Below, in pieces: positions 1-8,633 of a stretch of DNA of 64,000 bases (within the stretch, counting starts at the first letter, position 1; each line of letters starts with the position of its first letter). Origin of the DNA: Gramella sp. MT6 (GTDB lineage Bacteria; Bacteroidota; Bacteroidia; Flavobacteriales; Flavobacteriaceae). The stretch lies in contig NZ_CP048410.1 in NCBI RefSeq assembly GCF_019357415.1, forward strand, positions 3,706,984-3,770,983. Reading direction: 5' to 3'. The notes below the pieces were generated by a model that worked only from the letters and a program-made list of their open reading frames with translations, ran no database searches and was not told the origin of the DNA. Position numbers and translations under genes: made by a program.

Positions 1-702
1 AAGGCTAAAGATGACGAGGAAGAGAGCGAAGAGGAGATTTCTGAAAAGGGTCTGGAACGTATGATGAAAGGTTTAGGATTTAGAAAGGAGAATCCTAAAC
101 ATCAATTCAAAACCATTTCATTCAAAGGGAATCTGGTAGATGGGATTCAGGAAAGTGCCGAAAAGTATGGTATTGATCTGATTGTACTTGGATCTGACGG
201 GGAAACCGCTGGAATAAATCCTTCCAACGACAGTAAGATTTCAAAAATTACCGAAGAAATTGAGCAATGTCCTCTGCTGGTAGTGCCGGAACAGTTTGAA
301 TTGAGAACCGAGAAAACTCTCGAAATTGTATTTCCAACGAACCTGAGATTACCTTTTAAACAGAAGGAACTGGTTCCCATTATGGAATTAGCTAAAGGGC
401 TGAATGCTTCTATAAAAATACTTTATATCAATAGTGAGAATAAAAAATTAACTGAAGATCAGGAAGAAAACAAGGAAGAACTTAGCAAACATTTTGCCGA
501 TGTATCTTTCACTTTTCATATGCTAACTCAAACCACTCCTTCTACCGGGGTACATTTATTCATTGAAAGCAGGGACAGTGATTTTCTGGCACTTTACCAA
601 AGAAAACAGGGTTTCTTCTCGCGTCTTTTCAGACCCACTAGATCAAATGAAATAAATTTTGATCCTAAATTACCGGTATTAATACTTAAAGAGATCAATT
701 AA
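1..702 (+). CDS. Universal stress protein (UspA family), 5' end outside window
   Basis: The reading frame is open from base 1, so the gene starts upstream and only its C-terminal 233 residues are visible; the first Met at 61 is internal. The motif DLIVLGSDGETAG, followed by an acidic stretch and CPLLVVPE, matches the ATP-loop region and last strand of a Usp domain. A second, degenerate Usp-like half follows (IVFPTNLRLPF near 101-111, ILYINSE near 140). Usp proteins are cytoplasmic nucleotide-binding stress proteins. The extreme N-terminal visible part is highly acidic (repeated D/E). It ends in a convergent terminator facing the DsrE genes. Family is fairly sure; the specific role is unknown. 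Confidence 0.8.
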   Translation, partial: KAKDDEEESEEEISEKGLERMMKGLGFRKENPKHQFKTISFKGNLVDGIQESAEKYGIDLIVLGSDGETAGINPSNDSKISKITEEIEQCPLLVVPEQFELRTEKTLEIVFPTNLRLPFKQKELVPIMELAKGLNASIKILYINSENKKLTEDQEENKEELSKHFADVSFTFHMLTQTTPSTGVHLFIESRDSDFLALYQRKQGFFSRLFRPTRSNEINFDPKLPVLILKEIN

Positions 703-713
703 AATTTATCATT

Positions 714-759
714 CAAATTCCGGGATCCAGAGTTATCTATCCCAGGATTCCGGAATTTG
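714..759. terminator. Bidirectional terminator between convergent genes
   Basis: Two 15-nt arms (714-728 and 745-759) are complementary except for one G.T position; the core is CAAATTCCGG / CCGGAATTTG around a 16-nt loop. It lies exactly between the stop of the universal stress gene (+) and the stop of the DsrE gene (-), and flanking A/T runs fit both directions. Confidence 0.75.
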
Positions 760-766
760 AACTGAT

Positions 767-1177
767 CTACTGTTCCTTTATATAACTCCAGCCTTGGGAC
801 TGTTTTTGAGCAATTTCAAGTATCCCATCTGGAACAACGATCACACCCGGCAATAATGCAGATTTATCGGCATTCTCTCTGGTCATTGTGCCATTACACA
901 CCGCTACTGTCACGTGTTCATCCTGGGCTAGCTTAGTGAGATCATCAGCGACCGAGGACTTATCATTTAAAACCATATCCAGCGCACCGCTATAGACCAC
1001 GATCTCGAAGTCTGATTCTGGGTATGCTTCAGACATCATTTTCACATGTCTTACCGCCTTCTGGTGCACCTTAACATCATCGCTAGTTACATCAAATACA
1101 ATCTTAACCGGATTTTCCTGAGCTAATAGGTTCAGCGCAAAAAAACAGTTAAAGAAAATTATTAAATACTTTTTCAT
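767..1177 (-). CDS. Exported DsrE/DsrF-like protein
   Basis: 136-residue protein. An ATG at 1177 gives a clean Sec signal peptide (MKKYLIIFFNCFFALNLLAQ); a longer frame would need a TTG at 1186. After the signal comes one DsrE-like domain: strand KIVFDVTSD, helix QKAVRHVKMM, strand EIVVYSG, VTVAVCNGTM with the only mature cysteine (Cys94), and the closing motif LLPGVIVVPDG ... GWSYIKE. DsrE-family proteins carry persulfide sulfur on a conserved cysteine; this copy should act in the periplasm. It lies 21 nt behind another DsrE-like gene and downstream of a TsdA-like cytochrome, which supports a sulfur role. The exact reaction is unknown. Confidence 0.75.
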   Translation of the reverse strand: MKKYLIIFFNCFFALNLLAQENPVKIVFDVTSDDVKVHQKAVRHVKMMSEAYPESDFEIVVYSGALDMVLNDKSSVADDLTKLAQDEHVTVAVCNGTMTRENADKSALLPGVIVVPDGILEIAQKQSQGWSYIKEQ

Positions 1178-1198
1178 AATGTTCAATTTAAGTTATTG

Positions 1199-1879
1199 CT
1201 AACCTGCAAAAATATAGGCGCAACCACGTTCCTGTGCCATGGTCAATGCCCAGACTCCTGAAGGCACGATCTGGATCTCTGGCAGCACTGCAGCCTTCCA
1301 TTCTTCATACACCTCGTTGGCATCCATACCCATTTGTTGTGCAGCCATACCGCTATAAACATTCAGCGCCAGGTCACATACACAGAACATGGCTCCCCTA
1401 TCCTGTAGCTTTTTAATCCCTTCTACCACAGGCATAGGCATATCCCCTTCCTTTGGTTCATACACTACATTGCGAATTGCTGCCGCCTTGGTAGTGTTAT
1501 CTTTTATATCGAACATTTTACCAAGGTTATACTTTTCCCAGGCACTATCGTTCATAGCGAATGGGATAGCATCATGCCTTATAACAGTCATCCCGGTTAG
1601 ATCATCATCGATGGCTCCCGCACCATTATTTGAATAATACCACGCCCAGTTCCAGATCACTGGAAAATTTTGATGTGGAGTAGATCCATCAAAAACTACC
1701 CTATGGGAACCTTTGATCTTGTCAAACCATTTCTCAGGGTCACCTATGCTCTTTTTGTCTAAAGCCGAAATTTTAGCTTCCAGAGGATTGGCCAAAATGG
1801 ATATTCCACTGGCCGCGGCTCCAAGGACCATAGCCCCCAGAAAGTCCCTCCTTGTTGCATTTAATTGATCAGATTTCAT
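1199..1879 (-). CDS. Tat-exported DsrE-like protein
   Basis: 226 residues starting at ATG 1879. The N-terminus has a twin-arginine signal (TRRDFLGAMVLGAAASG, Arg10-Arg11) without a lipobox. The C-terminal third repeats the DsrE pattern of the next gene: GAMFCVCDLALNVYSGM, then LPEIQIVPSGV and GCAYIFAG. The two cysteines in FCVC are candidate persulfide carriers. The middle (about 50-130) has no motif I recognise. Tat export suggests folding or cofactor loading in the cytoplasm, unlike its Sec-exported partner. The gene sits between the TsdA-like gene (99 nt upstream) and the second DsrE gene (21 nt downstream), all on one strand, probably an operon. Function beyond the family is inference. 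Confidence 0.65.
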   Translation of the reverse strand: MKSDQLNATRRDFLGAMVLGAAASGISILANPLEAKISALDKKSIGDPEKWFDKIKGSHRVVFDGSTPHQNFPVIWNWAWYYSNNGAGAIDDDLTGMTVIRHDAIPFAMNDSAWEKYNLGKMFDIKDNTTKAAAIRNVVYEPKEGDMPMPVVEGIKKLQDRGAMFCVCDLALNVYSGMAAQQMGMDANEVYEEWKAAVLPEIQIVPSGVWALTMAQERGCAYIFAG

Positions 1880-1978
1880 TTTTATATGATTTTTTGATTA
1901 AACGATTGTTAATAAATTTAAACTATTATTATTTATAAATACCTAAAAACCAGTGTTTTAAAATTACTCAACAAATAT

Positions 1979-3019
1979 TTATTTGGTCTTGGTTATCCCA
2001 TACTCTTTCTGATAGTAATCCATTATTGGTTGAAAAGGACCAAGCTGATGCTGAGAAACAGAAAAAGTATCTGCATATGGTGGATAAGGTGTAGAAACCG
2101 GTTTTTTCTTAAGATCGGGGAAATCAAAATCCGGATTAGATTTTACAGGTCTGTCTTTATGATTAATGTACCCGGCGAGATCGTAACTTTCCTCATCGGT
2201 CAATTCCGGTTTTTCATAAGTTACACCATAGGGCATATTCGCCTTGATAAATTCTGCCGCAGTTATAACCCTAGTCATTCCCGCGCCGGTATTATATGTG
2301 TCCTCACCCCAAAGTGGAGGATAAAGGTAGCCGGGGGAATTCTTCAGGGCGATCCCCTGCCCATCTTCTCCATGACAGGAAGCACATTTTTTCAGGAATA
2401 ATAGTTCACCTTTTTGGAGATCGACTGCACGATTTGGAATCTCGATCCTGGCATAACCCATTCCTTCGACTTTGCCATCTTCCGGAGCATAACGGCTAAG
2501 CCAGTCCATATAAGCTAAGAAGGCTTTCATTTCCTTACCATTGGGAGGAAGTTCCTTTCCATTCATGCTTCGTTCCATACAACCGTTTATGCGTTCTTCA
2601 AGGCTACCTATCTTATTCTCCCTACCTCTGAACTGGGGAAAGCGTTTATTCACCCCTATCAACATTCCCGAATAAGACTTTGTACCAGCATTTAGATGAC
2701 AATTATTACAGGCGAGATTATTACCTGAATAGATCATGTCCTCCTTTCCATTAGAGGGGCCAAGGTATTTAGCAGTATTTGTGAAAAGTTCGAAACCATA
2801 CTTTATCTGTTTATTCTTTTTAGAATCGTCCAGATAAAATGTCTCATAGTCTGCGGTAAGTGGATCTATATTTTCCTTTTTATCGACCTCCTCATATTCA
2901 GGTTCAAAGGCACCATAATCAAATAAGAGATAAATAATGATGAGCAGTACGATAAGGAATGAAAAAACAATGATTAACTGCCGTCGAATTCGTCCTTTAT
3001 TTGAAGACTTTAAATTCAT
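1979..3019 (-). CDS. tsdA: Dihaem cytochrome c, TsdA-like (thiosulfate dehydrogenase / tetrathionate reductase)
   Basis: 346 residues with an N-terminal membrane anchor (about 14-33). Two haem c sites are present: CNNCH at 104-108 and CASCH at 212-216. The stretch ERINGCMERSMNG places Cys147 exactly 43 residues after the first haem cysteine; that is the spacing I recall for the unusual Cys axial ligand (Cys96) of haem 1 in Allochromatium TsdA. Met262 in KANMPYG is the likely distal ligand of haem 2. TsdA enzymes interconvert thiosulfate and tetrathionate in the periplasm. Here the protein seems membrane-anchored. Neighbouring exported DsrE-like genes strengthen the sulfur link. Direction of catalysis cannot be told from sequence. 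Confidence 0.75.
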   Translation of the reverse strand: MNLKSSNKGRIRRQLIIVFSFLIVLLIIIYLLFDYGAFEPEYEEVDKKENIDPLTADYETFYLDDSKKNKQIKYGFELFTNTAKYLGPSNGKEDMIYSGNNLACNNCHLNAGTKSYSGMLIGVNKRFPQFRGRENKIGSLEERINGCMERSMNGKELPPNGKEMKAFLAYMDWLSRYAPEDGKVEGMGYARIEIPNRAVDLQKGELLFLKKCASCHGEDGQGIALKNSPGYLYPPLWGEDTYNTGAGMTRVITAAEFIKANMPYGVTYEKPELTDEESYDLAGYINHKDRPVKSNPDFDFPDLKKKPVSTPYPPYADTFSVSQHQLGPFQPIMDYYQKEYGITKTK

Positions 3020-3437
3020 AATCCTTTGTTTTTAATGGATTATAAGCAGGCAGACAAGGACAAATTGGTTAATAGACCTTATTAAAATTACGAATATTAT
3101 CAATGTGATACTAAAATTTATAAGCAGCTTTTTGTTAGAAGATGCTTTCAGCATCCAAAATGATTTTGACTTTCTAAAATTTTGAATAAAAGCACTTTGG
3201 TAAAATCTCAGAATTCGTTTAAGCCATTCACCTTGCTAAATGACAACCTTCATAAGGTCTATCCTTAATTTATTCATCCTAATGAAGATTTTGTCGCTAA
3301 AACAAAGTTCATTATTAAATTGAAAAAGGGAATCATTTTAAATCATCATACTGAATTTTAGACTTTTACCGGATTACCATCATACGATTCTTCAATTTTA
3401 AGTATTATCTTAGATAGAATATTAATAACGCAGCAAC
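3020..3437. other. 418-bp intergenic region, divergent promoters
   Basis: No gene seen. It separates the TsdA operon (-) from a small gene (+). It holds a short hairpin GATGCTTTCAGCATC at 3141-3155, a 13-bp palindrome TATCAATGTGATA at 3098-3110, and ATGA-N6-TCAT at 3240-3253, the same half-site layout as the site upstream of the stress gene at 14303. None is proven. Confidence 0.5.
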
Positions 3438-3635
3438 ATGGTACTTTCCACTAAAATACTGGAGCAAATCAATAAGCTGACCTTGAAACTTGAAACAGAT
3501 TATCCCGAACTCTATTCATTTATTGACGAAGAACCCATCACTATTCCCAGCTTTGAGCATCCAGATATAACTAATAAAGTGCTTAAAGAATACCTGGAAA
3601 GCTTAAAAGGCTTGATCAGGTCTCACAAAGAATGA
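3438..3635 (+). CDS. Small conserved-looking protein of unknown function
   Basis: 65 residues, ATG at 3438, acidic and largely helical by eye, with a central PELYSFIDEEPITIPSFEHPDI segment split by prolines and a Lys-rich C-terminus. No signal peptide, no membrane segment and no metal motif. I do not recognise a named family. It is supported as a gene by good codon usage, an intergenic space of its own on both sides and no competing frame. It may belong to short flavobacterial proteins of unknown function; role unknown. Confidence 0.55.
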   Translation: MVLSTKILEQINKLTLKLETDYPELYSFIDEEPITIPSFEHPDITNKVLKEYLESLKGLIRSHKE

Positions 3636-3797
3636 TGAAAACAGGAATGATCTAATTGGTGACCTTTACCCGTTCACGGTAAGTGGAATCCTCTGAATAA
3701 ACTCAAATACAGATCAATCTGAAGAAATAACAGGCTGAATAAGATTTATAATTCCGGCTATAAAAGCTATTTGCTAATTTTTAAAAAATTATTTGTA

Positions 3798-4586
3798 ATG
3801 AATACAGGTTTAGTTCTTTCCGGCGGTGGTGCACGCGGCGTGGCGCAAATTGGTTTTCTAAAAGCCCTTGACGAATACGGTATCGAGATCACTCATATCT
3901 CTGGGACCAGTGCGGGAGCTATAATTGGAGTGATGTATGCCTCAGGAGCTAACTGGAAAGAAATACTTGGTTTTTTTAAATCGGTTCCTATTTTTCATTA
4001 TAAGCGTTATGCCCGTAATAAACCCGGCTTCATAGACACCAATAAATTCTATAATGATTTTCTGAAATTCTTTTCAGAAGATGATTTCAGCATTCTTAAG
4101 AAAAAAGTTTATATCACCGCCACTAATTTGATCGATGGAAAATTGAAATTTTTTGATTCTGGCGAGCTCATCAGGCCATTACTGGCTTCTGCCTCTATCC
4201 CAGGAATTTTCACTCCCGTACAATTCAATGAAGCGATGTATGCTGATGGGGGAATCACCAACAATTTCCCAATTGAACCGCTACAACACAGCTGCGACCA
4301 GATCATTGGAGGTTATGTGAATCCGCTTAGAAAGTTTCAGGTTAAAGGCTTAAGACATTCTTACCAGGTTATCACCCGGGCCTACCAGATAAGCCTCGAC
4401 CACCAGTGCCATTCAAAATTCAAGTATTGTGACCTGATGATCTCACCAAAAAAACTGGGGGATTACGGCTTGTTCAGCCTGAAGAATATGGACGCGATAT
4501 TTGATCTGGGGTATCGAGAAGCAGTAAAGATATTAGAGGAAAAAGGCGAGTTGCTTTCAAATAAGACTGAAAAACTATCATCTTAA
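3798..4586 (+). CDS. Patatin-like phospholipase
   Basis: 262 residues from ATG 3798; a TTG 27 nt upstream would add nine residues with no family support. The oxyanion loop GGGARG is at 9-14, the nucleophile elbow GTSAG at 36-40 gives Ser38, and ADGGITNNFPI supplies the catalytic Asp of the Ser-Asp dyad. Patatins are acyl hydrolases of membrane lipids; this short form has no signal peptide or transmembrane barrel and matches the cytoplasmic RssA/YchK-like group. Its last 4 bases overlap the end of the convergent mlaD-type gene. Substrate unknown. Confidence 0.88.
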   Translation: MNTGLVLSGGGARGVAQIGFLKALDEYGIEITHISGTSAGAIIGVMYASGANWKEILGFFKSVPIFHYKRYARNKPGFIDTNKFYNDFLKFFSEDDFSILKKKVYITATNLIDGKLKFFDSGELIRPLLASASIPGIFTPVQFNEAMYADGGITNNFPIEPLQHSCDQIIGGYVNPLRKFQVKGLRHSYQVITRAYQISLDHQCHSKFKYCDLMISPKKLGDYGLFSLKNMDAIFDLGYREAVKILEEKGELLSNKTEKLSS

Positions 4587-5581
4587 TCTTTATCTTTCGC
4601 CGCTTTTTTTGCTGCTTTCCGTTCCTGACGCTCCAGTTTTCTAAAATAACCCCTGAACAAAAAGTTATGCCGCATTGCTTCCATATTTTCATTCATCTTA
4701 ACCGACGATTCCTTGATATTGATAAGCGTTGTATCTATATTTTTCACCAGTTCTTCGTTTTGAGTAAGGTAATTAAGTGCTCCTTCGCCGTTCTTTATCT
4801 CGTCTAATATAGATTCAACATTCTTGGTTATGGCCATAATATTACTGCTGGAAGAATCGAGTTCCATAATAATATTTTCCATTCGATCCCTGGAAACAGT
4901 ATCCGCGAGCAAGGTCCCTGCCAGGCTTTCGCTGAAATTAATCTGCTTTAGTTCTCTGTTGATCTTATTCATGGCAATGGTAGTTTGTCTGCTGGTTTCC
5001 TTTAAACTTGCCAGGGTTAACTGAATATCATTAGCCAGGGTTGAATCACTCACCAGAACGCCTAAGGTTCCTTTACCTTCCAGGATCTTATTGGTGATCT
5101 TAAGCAGGTCTGAAGTTAGGAGAGCAGCATTTTCGTTGGTAACGTTTAAGGTAGACAACATATCATCTGCACCAATTCTGCTATAAGAGGCAATCGTATC
5201 ACCCGAGTTTATGGAGGCCAGACTTTCTTTTCCCGGGAGAATATTTACCACCATACTTCCCACAAGACCATCTGATCCTATAGTAGCTGTCGCATCTTTC
5301 TTAATATAAATTCCGGTAGATTCTTCAACCATCATTTGAACCAGGATACGGGATTCTTCCAGCATTTCTATTTTACTAACTGTACCTACGTTAACTCCAG
5401 AATAACGCACGTTGTTCCCTATTTGCAGACCGTTCACATTCTCAAACTCAGAAAAAACCACCATGTTTTTAGTAAAAAGGTGCTGGCGGTTGCCTATGAA
5501 ATAAAGAGCAGCGATAAGCAGTAAGGTTCCCACCACTACAAAAACCCCTAATTTGATACGTTGTGATACTGACTTTTCCAT
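4583..5581 (-). CDS. mlaD: MlaD/MCE family lipid-binding protein
   Basis: 332 residues. ATG 5581 is chosen because it gives MEKSVSQRIKLGVFVVVGTLLLIAALYF, the usual short N-terminus and single membrane segment; an upstream frame extension runs into mlaF. The MCE domain follows at about 38-120 (FENVNGLQIGNNVRYSGVNVGTV), then a long helical region rich in N/T/L, ending in a Lys/Arg/Ala tail. MCE proteins form periplasmic rings that bind and pass phospholipids between membranes, fed by an MlaE-MlaF ABC unit. It starts 4 nt after mlaF, clearly one operon. No mlaB or mlaC is adjacent, which is common outside Proteobacteria. Confidence 0.88.
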   Translation of the reverse strand: MEKSVSQRIKLGVFVVVGTLLLIAALYFIGNRQHLFTKNMVVFSEFENVNGLQIGNNVRYSGVNVGTVSKIEMLEESRILVQMMVEESTGIYIKKDATATIGSDGLVGSMVVNILPGKESLASINSGDTIASYSRIGADDMLSTLNVTNENAALLTSDLLKITNKILEGKGTLGVLVSDSTLANDIQLTLASLKETSRQTTIAMNKINRELKQINFSESLAGTLLADTVSRDRMENIIMELDSSSSNIMAITKNVESILDEIKNGEGALNYLTQNEELVKNIDTTLINIKESSVKMNENMEAMRHNFLFRGYFRKLERQERKAAKKAAKDKD

Positions 5582-5585
5582 AATT

Positions 5586-6338
5586 CTAATTTTTAAAAAA
5601 GGCCTGAACCTTAGGATCTTTATTTTGCACGAGTTCTTCAAAAGTTCCTTCAGCGTAATTTATTCCGTCCACCAGCAGGATAATCCGGTTAGAAATGACC
5701 CTGGCGCAATCCACATCATGAGTTATAATAAGTGATGAGGTATTATAGGTTTCCTGAATGTTTCTCATTAGCTGGATTATCTCTTTGGAAGTGATCGGAT
5801 CTAATCCAGTGGTTGGTTCGTCATAAAGAATAATGTTTGGTTTTAAGATAAGTGCCCTGGCCAGGGCCACTCGTCTTTGCATACCACCAGATAATTCTGA
5901 AGGCATTAGATCTATGGCATTTGCCAGACCTACATTTTCGAGGGCTTCAAGCACCAGGCCTTCAGTACTGCCATCCATATGAAGTTTCTTTTTATGCCTT
6001 CTTAATGGAAACTCCAGGTTCTCCCTTACGGTCATAGAGTCATACAGGGCACTCCCCTGAAACAGGAAACCTATCTCCGTTCTTAGCAGGTCCAGTTCAG
6101 CCCTACCCAAAGTACTGATATCCCTGTCTTTGATCTTTATGCTACCACTGTCTGCCTGCATCAATCCCACCAAACATTTTATCATCACAGATTTTCCGGA
6201 ACCAGATTTTCCCATGACCACCAGGCTCTCTCCTTTGAAAAGCTTCAGGTTGAAACCATTCAAAACATTTTGGTCGCCAAAGGATTTTCTAAGATCCCTT
6301 ATTTCAAGTATCGGTTCTATGTTTGTAGATGTCTCCAT
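5586..6338 (-). CDS. mlaF: ABC transporter ATP-binding protein, MlaF type
   Basis: 250 residues with a complete ABC ATPase: Walker A GKSGSGKS at 43-50, a Q-loop (FLFQGSALYDSMTVREN), signature LSGGMQRR, Walker B IILYDEPT, and a D-loop GLDP, then switch His in ITHD. FQGSALYDSMTV and the GGMQRR signature are typical of the MlaF/Ttg2A branch. It powers phospholipid transport with the MlaE permease. Its ATG shares one base with the stop of mlaE (TAATG), so translation is probably coupled. Cytoplasmic, peripheral to the inner membrane. Confidence 0.92.
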   Translation of the reverse strand: METSTNIEPILEIRDLRKSFGDQNVLNGFNLKLFKGESLVVMGKSGSGKSVMIKCLVGLMQADSGSIKIKDRDISTLGRAELDLLRTEIGFLFQGSALYDSMTVRENLEFPLRRHKKKLHMDGSTEGLVLEALENVGLANAIDLMPSELSGGMQRRVALARALILKPNIILYDEPTTGLDPITSKEIIQLMRNIQETYNTSSLIITHDVDCARVISNRIILLVDGINYAEGTFEELVQNKDPKVQAFFKN

Positions 6339-7120
6339 TATCCATAGAATATGTCGGTTACAAAAACAGCGATAAAGTCTATCACAAACAATAGCATTGA
6401 AGTATAAACCACTGCGGCATTAGACGCTTCCCCTACTCCTACGGTCCCTTTGGAGCAATAATATCCTTTATAACATCCTACCAAACCTATGGCGAAGCCG
6501 AAGAAAAAGGATTTGATAGTTGCCGGGATGATATCTGAGAATTTAAGCGCATGAAATACCTTGTTGAAATATAGAACAAAGGAAACCTCTCCTTTCAGGT
6601 TTTCGATAAGTGCAGAACCTAGAACCGCAATTGCATCACCTATAATTATTAGTAGCGGTAACATTAATGTCGTAGCAAGGATTCGCGTAACCACAAGATA
6701 CTTGAAAGGGTTAGTTCCAGAAACTTCCATGGCGTCGATCTGCTCGGTTACACGCATGGAACCAAGCTCTGCACCGATCCCTGAGCCTATCCTTCCGGCA
6801 CAGATAAGGGCAATGATCACAGGCCCAATTTCCCTTACGATAGATATACTTACCATAGAAGGCATCCATGATTCTGCTCCGAATTCCATGAGGGTTGGAC
6901 GGGATTGCAGGGTAAAAACCAAACCAAGTATAAACCCGGTTACGCCTACCAGTAGTAAAGACCGGTTCCCCATATTATAGCACTGTCTCAATAATTCTCT
7001 GAACTCAAAGGGTGGCTTGAAAACCTCCACGAAAAACCGGCCGGCGAAATAGGCCATATCTCCCGCTTCTGTAAAAAAACTTTTTACATTACCCCAAATA
7101 TCTTCAGAATCCTGCATCAT
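6338..7120 (-). CDS. mlaE: ABC transporter permease, MlaE type
   Basis: 260 residues, with two adjacent ATG codons at 7120 and 7117. Five or so hydrophobic segments and the MlaE-family core are seen: GVTGFILGLVFTLQSRPTL, then SIVREIGPVIIALICAGRIGSG, GAELGSMRVTEQIDAMEV (the conserved EIDA-type loop) and a C-terminal SNAAVVYTSMLLFVIDF. First gene of mlaEFD on the minus strand, transcribed from the 7121-7356 gap. Inner-membrane part of the lipid transport complex; direction of lipid flow not known from sequence. Confidence 0.92.
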   Translation of the reverse strand: MMQDSEDIWGNVKSFFTEAGDMAYFAGRFFVEVFKPPFEFRELLRQCYNMGNRSLLLVGVTGFILGLVFTLQSRPTLMEFGAESWMPSMVSISIVREIGPVIIALICAGRIGSGIGAELGSMRVTEQIDAMEVSGTNPFKYLVVTRILATTLMLPLLIIIGDAIAVLGSALIENLKGEVSFVLYFNKVFHALKFSDIIPATIKSFFFGFAIGLVGCYKGYYCSKGTVGVGEASNAAVVYTSMLLFVIDFIAVFVTDIFYG

Positions 7121-7356
7121 ATAAAGTTCTGAATTTCAATCTAATATACCTACGAAATAATTTTGGGAAAATGACTTTGATCAGATTTGTTTTGATGAGA
7201 AAGAAAATTAGCGGCTCATAAGGGAATTTTATAAATATTGAATCTATAGTTTTTTTATCCCTAAAAGTTATACACCTCCTATACTCATAAATTCAAAAAA
7301 ATTAATAGTTTTGAGATATCAATAACCTACCCTACCAAAAGTCTAGCTTAAGGTAA

Positions 7357-8430
7357 ATGCTCAAAGAGATATTTTTTCCTCAAGACGGAAAACCTGAACA
7401 TATTAAAAGTCTTGATGGTCTAAGAGGAATGGCGGTATTATTCGTTGTTCTGGCGCATGGAAGTGAAGTTACCGATAGAATTGATTTCATCCTGGATTTT
7501 ACCTATTTAGGTCAACTTGGAGTTTTTATATTTTTTGTCCTTTCTGCTTATCTATTGGATATGCAAATTAGCAAAGCTCTAATAAATGGGCTTGGTAATA
7601 TACAGTACTGGTGTAACTATTTTTTACGTCGATTTTTGAGGATCTTCCCACTTTTCTTTATTTCTCTTATCGTTTACTATATATCATACCGCTTCGGGTT
7701 TGTTACCTTGAATATCATAAAATATCCATCAGGTATACTGGAGCATTTGACCTTTCAGGAGGCAAAAGCTATGTATTGGTCTATTAGGGTCGAATTCCAA
7801 TATTATTTTATTTCTCCCCTTATAGTGTATTTAGCATTTAAATTATTTCGTTGGAAAATAAACCACATTAAGGCATTTCTGGTATCAATTGTATTGATTT
7901 CTACACTATACTTTCAGCAGCTAGATTTTGAGTATTTCCGATTAGTGAATTATATACCATTTTTTATAATTGGGTCCTATTTGGGAATAATAGACCAATT
8001 AAGGTTCAGGCCGTATTCTTATGATCTGCTCATTCCAATAATCCTGGGATTGCTCATTACCGTTGATTCTATCTTCCCTTTACTAGTGGTGGACAGACAT
8101 TACTTCAATATTAGTTTTTTAACCTATGCAATATTGATAGGTCTTTTAATGGTCCTCGTAAAAGATAGCAAGGGATTTTTTTCTAAAATATTCGAATGGA
8201 AGATCCTGCGATACATTGGGAATATCTCTTACAGTATTTATTTGTTCCACTGCCTTTTTATTTTTATCCTTCATGATTATAACCTCGGGAGCAAATATTA
8301 CAACAGCATTGCATACCTGGCCTTAACCATTCTATTTTCCAGTCTAACTTATCTTTTGGTGGAATATCCATTATCCAGGGTAAGGCTTACCACAGCAAAA
8401 AAACTATCCCAGAAGAACTTTAGCTCCTAA
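7357..8430 (+). CDS. Acyltransferase family 3 membrane protein (OafA/YrhL-like)
   Basis: 357 residues, about ten membrane segments. The N-terminal motif SLDGLRGMAVLFVVLAHGSEV holds the conserved His and Arg of acyltransferase 3 proteins; FLRRFLRIFPLFF and YWSIRVEFQYYFISPL follow in the family order, and the end is IGNISYSIYLFH. Members transfer acetyl or other acyl groups from the cytoplasm to cell-surface sugars or lipids. The gene stands alone, not in a polysaccharide cluster, so the acceptor is unknown. No C-terminal SGNH domain, hence the short form. Confidence 0.85.
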   Translation: MLKEIFFPQDGKPEHIKSLDGLRGMAVLFVVLAHGSEVTDRIDFILDFTYLGQLGVFIFFVLSAYLLDMQISKALINGLGNIQYWCNYFLRRFLRIFPLFFISLIVYYISYRFGFVTLNIIKYPSGILEHLTFQEAKAMYWSIRVEFQYYFISPLIVYLAFKLFRWKINHIKAFLVSIVLISTLYFQQLDFEYFRLVNYIPFFIIGSYLGIIDQLRFRPYSYDLLIPIILGLLITVDSIFPLLVVDRHYFNISFLTYAILIGLLMVLVKDSKGFFSKIFEWKILRYIGNISYSIYLFHCLFIFILHDYNLGSKYYNSIAYLALTILFSSLTYLLVEYPLSRVRLTTAKKLSQKNFSS

Positions 8431-8633
8431 TTTCAAATTCTTCCCGAAATCCAAATTATCAGCATTCTAATAGAAATGGATGAATATTTTATCTACAAAT
8501 AAAGCAACGTTTTAGTAACCGTTTCAGTAAAATTCATAAAACTGAAAAAAAGAATTAAATTGACGATATTTCCTGAAGAATTAGCTAATTATCGGCACTA
8601 GGAATAAAAACCAGATCTCCTAAGCTCTAAATC

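Noticed and set aside
3771-3797. TTG start for the patatin gene
   Set aside because: Adds nine Lys/Leu/Phe residues not expected before MNTGLVLSGGG.
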